Shown here: one piece after another, positions 1-7,000 of the stretch
Layout of the letters: each line of letters starts with the position of its first letter
How positions within the stretch are numbered: the stretch's first letter is position 1
From: JAZNQN01 sp045590195
GTDB lineage: Bacteria > Bacillota > Clostridia > UMGS1883 > UMGS1540
Length of the DNA: 13,366 nucleotides
Direction of reading: 5' to 3'
Assembly: GCA_045590195.1 (NCBI GenBank)
Contig: JAZNQN010000064.1
Coordinates: 1 to 13,366, forward strand
Notes under the pieces: model-generated
The model's database searches: none
Told to the model about the DNA's origin: nothing
The model's input: only the letters and a program-made list of their open reading frames with translations
Translations under genes and position numbers: made by a program

Positions 1-478
1 GATTATTAACAAACGGTGCAGGGCAAATTTTGCCCCACACATCGTAATGTCTTATAACATTCTCAATTGGAATATTATATTTCTCCATCAGCTCTTTTGT
101 AAGCTTGACTGCATTGTTAATTGTTTCTTCTTTAAAATACCATCCACTGTCGGTTGCCGGCTTGCCTTTTCCGTTCCAGTTCCTGGAGCAAAGCTCAATG
201 CTTATTGAATTTGCATTTCTGCAGTATGGGTGTATGTACTTCGAGGTTCCACCCACAGCCCAAGCAGTATCGCAATCAGGCACACTCTGATAAACTGTAT
301 CGTATTCATCAACAAAATAATGTGCCGATGCTCCCAAGGCCGTATTTGCGTAATACTCTGCATTTCCTTTTGCTGTATCGCCGTTGTTCGCCGTGTAGTG
401 AATAACTATGTATCTTATTTTATTTGTTCTGCCGGCCTTGTAATTTTTGGAGTTACATTTCACAGCCTTAATGTTCAT
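1..478 (-). CDS. N-acetylmuramoyl-L-alanine amidase (Amidase_2 type), endolysin, 3' end missing
   Basis: Cleaves the amide bond between N-acetylmuramic acid and L-Ala in peptidoglycan, and is the probable endolysin that opens the wall once the holin permeabilises the membrane. The 159 visible residues form most of an Amidase_2 (T7-lysozyme-like) domain. H27 in IVIHYTA is the first zinc ligand. SAHYFVDE (51-58) is the conserved central strand. H144 and C152 in RHYDVWGKICPAP are the other ligands, and K150 sits at the position of the T7 lysozyme catalytic lysine (ligand His +6, Cys +8). No signal peptide is seen, as expected for a holin-dependent enzyme. The ATG overlaps the holin stop as ATGA, so translation is probably coupled; a weak GGCAGGG site lies upstream. 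The frame runs off the window's left edge, so any C-terminal wall-binding domain is not visible. Enzyme class is very secure. Confidence 0.95.
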   Translation of the reverse strand, partial: MNIKAVKCNSKNYKAGRTNKIRYIVIHYTANNGDTAKGNAEYYANTALGASAHYFVDEYDTVYQSVPDCDTAWAVGGTSKYIHPYCRNANSISIELCSRNWNGKGKPATDSGWYFKEETINNAVKLTKELMEKYNIPIENVIRHYDVWGKICPAPFVNN

Positions 479-717
479 AATATCCCTGCCTTTTTCTCTG
501 CCATAATCTTGTCACACTCGATAGCTTCAGGAGTAAAACTGTTATTCTTCCACCAAGCCCAAAGCGAAGCTGCAACTGTTAATATAGTTGTAACTGCTTC
601 ATATACTTCTGCATCGCTCCACGGCAATGGATTTTTGCCACTCATAGTAAGCACCTGATTTAAAAGTGCCACAATTAACACAACTGTTCTTGCTTTAGTT
701 CCTTTTGAAATTTTCAT
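475..717 (-). CDS. Phage holin, SPP1/XhlB family
   Basis: Small membrane protein that forms the lesion letting the amidase reach the cell wall. At 80 aa it has the family's usual length. Two hydrophobic segments are visible, about residues 11-27 (TVVLIVALLNQVL) and 38-56. They are followed by the hallmark WWKNNSFT (55-62) and a charged C-terminal tail, matching SPP1-type holins. It starts at an ATG five bases after the strong site AAGGAGGT, and its TGA overlaps the amidase ATG by four bases. The 102-aa one-TM protein lies just upstream, giving the common Firmicutes phage order of small TM protein, holin, amidase. Family assignment rests on recognised sequence pattern, not on a database search. 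Confidence 0.92.
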   Translation of the reverse strand: MKISKGTKARTVVLIVALLNQVLTMSGKNPLPWSDAEVYEAVTTILTVAASLWAWWKNNSFTPEAIECDKIMAEKKAGIL

Positions 718-720
718 AAT

Positions 721-730
721 ATACCTCCTT
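721..730 (-). promoter_or_regulatory. Strong Shine-Dalgarno site of the holin gene
   Basis: On the minus strand this reads AAGGAGGTAT, close to a full complement of the 16S rRNA 3' end, five bases before the holin ATG. It overlaps the TAA of the preceding gene (TAAGGAGG), which couples the two reading frames. It is the best ribosome binding site noticed in the window. Confidence 0.85.
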
Positions 731-1037
731 ATAATTGGTCATGAGCTTGTTCGTTTAAATGTTTTGATAACTTGTCGTGTGCTTTTGTAACCTCGCCGTT
801 GCAGTTAAGTTGCTTAAGCCCGTCAAGTGCAGCCAGCATAGCATAACTGAGCATACAAAGCTCACTCTGTATGCTCGTTATGTCGCCTTCATGTTGTTTT
901 TTTAAGCTTTTAATTTCCTCTGCATTTTTGTTTGGCCTCTGTGTCCATTTATAAATCATTAAAACAATTCCGCCGATAAATAAAATTGCACCTAAAACTG
1001 TTTCAACTGTAATTATGGTTTCCGCATCAATATACAT
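729..1037 (-). CDS. Small one-TM phage protein of the lysis region (XhlA-like position)
   Basis: A 102-aa protein of a family common beside holins in Firmicutes phages. Related entries are sometimes mislabelled as branched-chain amino acid transporter parts; nothing here supports transport. One membrane helix spans about residues 11-31 (ends VLMIYKW). A charged helical stretch (36-60) follows, then the family's C-terminal signature CNGEVTKAHDKLSKHLN (79-95). The ATG at 1037 is chosen because GAGGAGGCGG lies six bases upstream; the longer frame starting at 1073 has no such site. It follows the polyvalent gene after 52 bases and runs into the holin ribosome binding site. It may be a lysis accessory or membrane-anchoring protein; its biochemical role is unknown to me. 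Confidence 0.85.
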   Translation of the reverse strand: MYIDAETIITVETVLGAILFIGGIVLMIYKWTQRPNKNAEEIKSLKKQHEGDITSIQSELCMLSYAMLAALDGLKQLNCNGEVTKAHDKLSKHLNEQAHDQL

Positions 1038-1040
1038 ATT

Positions 1041-1050
1041 CCGCCTCCTC
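1041..1050 (-). promoter_or_regulatory. Shine-Dalgarno site fixing the start of the 102-aa gene
   Basis: Reads GAGGAGGCGG on the minus strand, with its GGAGG core six bases before the ATG at 1037. It shows that the start is internal to the longest open frame, which would otherwise begin twelve codons upstream. Confidence 0.85.
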
Positions 1051-1089
1051 GAAATAAGCATACCATAAACCAAACTGCAAAGTCTTTAA

Positions 1090-4000
1090 CTAAAAGAATG
1101 TTTTTGTAGTTTTTGGCCAACGTACTTTCATAAGATAGTTTTTCTCTTCTCTTGAAAGCCAATCCGCTCCCGAAAGTTCTGCAACAACCTCTTTTTGTGT
1201 TGGTTTTCCATTTCCGTCGCCTGCCTCGTCGGCATCCCTGCAAAGTTCTTTAAACATTATGTATTCCCAGCCCGTAAGCCCAATGCTCTCGCCGCCTGCT
1301 ATAACTTCTTCGTATTTCTGCTGATTTTTTTCGCTTGAATCACTTCCCTTTGACATATAAAGAAAAGCCTTCTGCTCGTCAGACATATCTAAAGCTTCCA
1401 CAACATCAAACTTTTCATCAACCCCAAGTGTTTTCTTGTCGCCTTTCGCCATGTCGTAGGCAAGCTCATAAAGAATATACTGAGCCGGAGAAATGCCAAT
1501 TTCCTTTCCTTCCTCAATTCTTTCTGCTAAAGGAATGTTTCCGGAATAAGCTTCATTGTCTAAAACCTCAACTCCTGTTGTATATTTCTTTGCTTTCTCC
1601 AATCCTTCTTCCTGTATTCTAAGCGGCATGCCGGCAAAACGCATATCATCTTCGAGCTCAATTTTAATCTTTTCATAATCAGAAAGAACTATTTTGTTTT
1701 CCGCAGCATCTTCTTTAAGCCTTTTGTTAATCTGCCCGTTAATATACTTCTCATCAAACTGCTCCTGTTTTAAAAGGTCTGCCTTAATTTTTTCAAACTC
1801 TTCTTCGTTTTCTCTGCTCCTGTAAAGAATATCAATAAACTTCGATTTGTTTTCAGAGTTGTCAATTCTGTAAAGCTGTTTTGTGTAAAGATATTCAAAA
1901 TAATAACTATCTGTCCAACCGGCAACATTTCTTATTATCATTTCAACTTCTTTTTTTGCTCTGCTAAATGCCCAGCCGTTTGCACTTCCCAAAGCTGCAA
2001 TAAGGTTAAAAATTGCATATGCAGGCGTTTCTTTTTTGCTTGACATCTTTGTTATCTGTGTGACCACTTCATTTATGCCCTGCATTTCTGTACGCGTACT
2101 TTTAAATCCGTCAAACAGCGAAGGAAGTTCTCTTATAACCGGCAAATATGAAAATCCTTCGCCTTTCATATTGCTAATAAACTTTTCCTTCCACTTCTCG
2201 CCCCATTCTTTGTCTTCGTCGTCGCGCAATGCTTGAATTACGGCTCTTGCCATATTTGTAACAATAGCACTAACAGCTATAAACGAAATCGTGCGGCCAA
2301 ACTTTCCGATATGTCGCTCTTTCCACATATGATTATGAAATGCACGCCACACAATGTTATATGTTTTGGTAGGCTCTGCAAAATACTGTGTCAGTTGCTT
2401 CACTCCGCTATCCGATTTTCTCATAAGTTGGCTTCTGTGAAATACGCTGTCAACCACTTGCGTCTTATCAATTACCTCATTAAATCTTTTTCTAACTGCC
2501 TCTTTAAATTCAATACTTCCTTTTTTTAGTTCAGGCATATTATGTTTTGTTTCTGCTTCAACAGCATTATATATAATTGTCCACCCAACTTGGTCCATCT
2601 TCGAAGATAACCACATTGCAGCATCAGAAAGCTTGTCACCCTTTCCTAAAATCATATCTTTTGTGCTGTTTCCTATGTTGAACTGATAATAACCCCAGTC
2701 TTTCCATCTTGCTATTGGAACCTCTTTTTTTATTTTTTCCCATTGCCCCCAACTAAAAGGCATCTTTGCTGCAGCCGAAAAATACACCGGGTTAACTTCT
2801 ATCATAGCTCTTATAATTGCCGTAGGCTGCTGAATGGCAACACTTAAATTCCACCCTACTGCGCTTGCCTTCGCTTTCGACATCAACGCTCCAATTACTC
2901 CGCTTCCGCCGCCAACTACTCCGCCATTTACCGCTTCCATAAAGTTATCAAAAAACTCTAAAGCCTGTTCTCCATACTTGCTCATAATTGTTTCTTTAAC
3001 ACTTCGTACCATTTCTCCGCTGTCGTTGCGCTCAATGTAATTCCATACTCTCTGCAAGTCGCAAAGCTGCAGTACAAAACTGTTGTAAAGTGCCATTTTC
3101 TCAGTATGTGCAACATATACATCTACAATGTCGTAAATTTTTATTGGTTGCTTTGCCTCTTTTTTGGTCGGTTTAGTATGTGATGCATTCTTTATTTCTG
3201 CTTTTTCTCCATTTTTCTTAGCGAAATTCTTATCAAGATATGCATCATCAACCTTTATTGGAAAATAATTTTTTCCGCCATACTTTTCATATCCGAAAAG
3301 TTCCATCGAAACTTCGTTGCCCCACCTTGCAGTTTCCGTAAAAAACGCCGCAATATCATCAGCAAAATTTTTTTCTTTGTCGCTAAGTTTCGAAATCATT
3401 AGGCCTATATCTTCAGCTGTTATTTTAACAACCTTTCCTTGCGCAGTATATTTAACTTTTTCTCCGCTTTCATCCGTAACCTTCCTTATTTTTTCATTTC
3501 CAATCTCAATTCCACCATAAAGTAAATGGCTTTGTGCTTCTTTTCGCTTGCTAAGGGCATATATGCTCATAATCTGCGATTTTCTTATGTCAATTTCATT
3601 TCCGCTTGTGAGCTTTATTCTTATTCCTTCTGCCCCTTCTCCCGACAATTTATGAGGCTTTACTCCATACTTTTCTGCCACTTCTGCAATATATTCTCTG
3701 GTTAAATCAATTTTTTCTATATAATTGTCAAAACCATCTCTTAGCGAATCGAATATGTCGTTTAATGTATCCCCCATTGCATCAAAAAAGCTAAAGCTGT
3801 CAAGCATATCAAAATCCTTAAGTGTTCTCAACCCCTCATAAATTTTTATATTGCTTTTCGTGTAAATTTTTTCCGAGCTGTTTTCCTTTAAAACACACTC
3901 TGCAAGTTCAGATATCTTGGCATATTTTTGTTTCGTAAAAACTTTGTTGCGGTTTCTCACAAATTTTTCTACAGCTTTTATTGCTCTCTCAAGCGCCCAC

Positions 4001-7000
4001 AATTCTTTGTTTGTGTATTCGTTAATCTTTTTGTTGTCAACTATATCTTCAACCGTTTCAAAATTTGCTTTTAAATCAGGGTCAATTAAGCCATACTCGC
4101 CAAAGTCAGCTTCAAACTCTTCAAGTTTTTCCCGAAGTTCTTTCATTTTTTCTTTGCCTTTTTCCCCTGTTCGCGTGCTTGTTAAATCAAAAAGAATTAA
4201 AAACTGTCTTATTGTTTCCTCTAAATCCTTTGGAATATGTTTCTTGTCTGTAGGATTTAAAAGCATCGACGAAAGATGCTTATGCGCAGTCCTTATATTT
4301 TCAATAAGGTCGCTTTTTATTTGTCTGCTCCTAACCTCCTTCTGTCTTTCTTTTATTTTTTCAATAGCGCTGTCCTTTTTGGCTCTCTCCCTTTTTATGG
4401 TTTCCTTAATTTCCGCCCTGTGCTCAGCGCGTACCTTTTCAATGCTCTCAAGCCTTTTTTCGTACCTTTCTCTTTCCTGCTCTCTTATTTTAACCCTTTC
4501 GGCAACAAGGCGGTTTATGATTTTCTGCTCCTCTGTTGCTTCTGCCTGGGGCACATCGAAAAAGCTCTCTAAAATTTCATTTGTCAGCATGCTCTCTGTA
4601 AGGTAGTCCCCTTCAAAAGGATTTTTGGTGTATTCGCTTAAGCTGTCAATAACCTCGCCTATTTCATAAAGCATATCACTTACTGCCTGTGCTTCTCCGC
4701 TTATAAGGTCAGGGTATGCCGCCGCAAGCTCGCTGTAAATTGTGTCAACGTAATCGCCGCTTCCCATATACCCGTCAACCTTTTTAAGGTTAAGCCTGAA
4801 AACATATCTATTTCTGAAATCGTTATAGTCCGAAATGTCCGCTGCATCAGCTTCGCTTATGTAAATAGTTCTGCCCTTTAAGTTGCTTAAAAAGTCGTCA
4901 TATCGCTCCTTTGCATATGCATCTACAACGCTAACATTTTTAAGTATCTCGCTTGCTATCCCACGTGCCTCTTTCTGAAAATCGTTAAAAGCTAATGGCC
5001 CTTTGCTGTCGCCTCCGCGAAGCATCTTGTTGTAAAGAGAATAAATTTTTTCTTCAACATCTCCTGCTTTTGCACGGCTTCCAAAGTCTTTAACCATTCT
5101 TCTGGCCTGCCCCATTGTAGCGCGCCTGTCCATTATAAGCCTGTCTTTAACATCAAGCTTCGCCTTAAGTGCCCTGTCCTGCTCTGTCAGCTTGTTAAAC
5201 TCGCCTAAGGTGTCAACGCCTTTTAAAGAATACCTCTTGACTTTTTTATCGGATTGTGATATATTTTTAGATGTAGGTGAGTCGTTTTTGGAGCGCAAGT
5301 CATTGACCCGCTCAAAAACAGAATTCTGTTTTTCGACTTCTCCTACTTTTTTTGTTATATCATAAAGATGGTAACCATCTCCATTCTTTGCGTGTCCAAC
5401 ATTAAGATAAATCGGATAATCTTCTCCTTCCAACCTTACAGTCGTTTGGTAGTATCTAAACTTATCAAATTTATTGTGTTCGACATCATTTATAATTGAA
5501 AATAGTCGCGCACTATCAATTATTTCTCTAATTTTAGATAAGTAAGCTATCTTTTTGTGCCCGGCTTTGGATGCTAAATGCGATGCATCAGACCTATCTA
5601 CTTTTGCCTCTATACCATCGTTGAAAACAATTGTGTTATCAAGCGCATCCAAAATATAATCACGAATAGCCTTGTATTTTTCAGCACCTCTTAAGCCCTT
5701 AACTGCATTTGTTAATTCGTTTTCCAGCGAAAGGTCAACAACTCCAAGAAACTCATTTTCACTTACAGCAACTCTTTTACTATTCTCAAATTCTTCTTTG
5801 CTTTTAATTTCAAATTTACCCGCAGTTTCTTTTCTTTCGGTTTTTGTTTCACTCTTGTTATCAGGTAAATTCTCCCTTGCATTATTCTTAACCTTTGCAA
5901 TCTCCTGTTCGAACATTTGAAGTGCTTTATAGCGCTTCTTAATTTCAGCATTATCAACGCTTCTTCCGCTGAAAAAGGCTTTTACCTTTTCAAATACTTC
6001 GCGAATGGCTTTATAAACCTTCTGCGCAAGTGTTAAATCCGCTCCTGCAAGCTTCCTTATCTCTGCTCTGTTCTCTACTAGGTTTGCCAAAAAGTCGGCA
6101 ACATTTTCTTCCGTAGCCTCAGATAAAGTAAGCTCAACCCCTGCTTCGCCATAAGCCTTCTGCGTAGCCTTCGCAATCGAACCTCTTCTGCTGTCGCCCT
6201 TCATTAAATAATTTTGTGCTACATATTTTGCAAGGCGGTTATAGGCCTTAATGTCCATTTCCTTTAGTCTGTGAACTGCTTCGTGGGCAACAGTTGTTAA
6301 AAGCGGGCTGTTTGCATCTGCAGCTATTCTTATAACGCCGTCTTTATATTCGCCGTTGGCCTGTCCACCTTTTACACTTTCAACAATTTCAATCTGAACA
6401 CCAAGCGCTTTGGCAAGGCCGTTTAAATCGCTCTGCATCTGGTATGAAAGGTTGCGGCTGAAATCATTTACAACAAGGCGAGCTTTTTTTCCAAAATGAA
6501 TACTTTTTTCTTTTCCGCTGCCCCATTTTGCCACTTCCGCCTTTGCATCGGCAACACCCGAAGCAAAAGCTTTAAGCCTTATTCCTTCACTTATCGCCCT
6601 TCCAATGGTAGTTTCGGGAATACTGCCGTATTTAAGCCCAACTCTGCCTGCTTCATAATATCTTGTGTAACCTCTGTAAAGCGCATCAATATTTGTGTCA
6701 GGGTTTGCCTCTGTGCTCTTTTTAAGCACACTTTCAAAGGCAACCTGTCCCGCCTGCCCAAAATCTTTTTTTGAGTTAGCCTGTGCTCTCTCTGCCGCAT
6801 CTTGTCTTATAACCTCTGCCAAGTCTCCGCCGCTTTTAAAATTTGCTTCTCCTTTTACGGCCGAAATAATTTCTCTCGCAGCCTCTACCTTTTGCGCCTC
6901 GGTAAAATCTGCCTTTATTTCAATGCCGGTTTCATTTGAAAGTATCTCTCTCGCATTACTGTTTTTTGCAATGGTATCTTCTGCAGCTGTGCTTATCTCT

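Noticed and set aside
1057..1065. Extended -10-like TGGTATGCT in the gap before the 102-aa gene
   Set aside because: No acceptable -35 lies 16-18 bases upstream, and the gap is only 52 bases. A lysis promoter here cannot be supported by eye.
1013..1243. A 76-codon minus-strand frame across the end of the polyvalent gene
   Set aside because: It overlaps the firmly supported polyvalent C-terminus in another frame and has a basic low-complexity product with no ribosome site.
3917..4606. A 229-codon open frame on the plus strand
   Set aside because: It is the antisense of the charged coiled coil and flanking parts of the polyvalent gene. Its Ser/Phe/Leu-rich product is what antisense of Lys/Glu-rich codons gives, and no ribosome site or family likeness was seen.
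5763..5957. A 64-codon minus-strand frame inside the polyvalent gene
   Set aside because: Basic low-complexity shadow of the Lys/Glu-rich linker before the nuclease-like domain, with no ribosome site.
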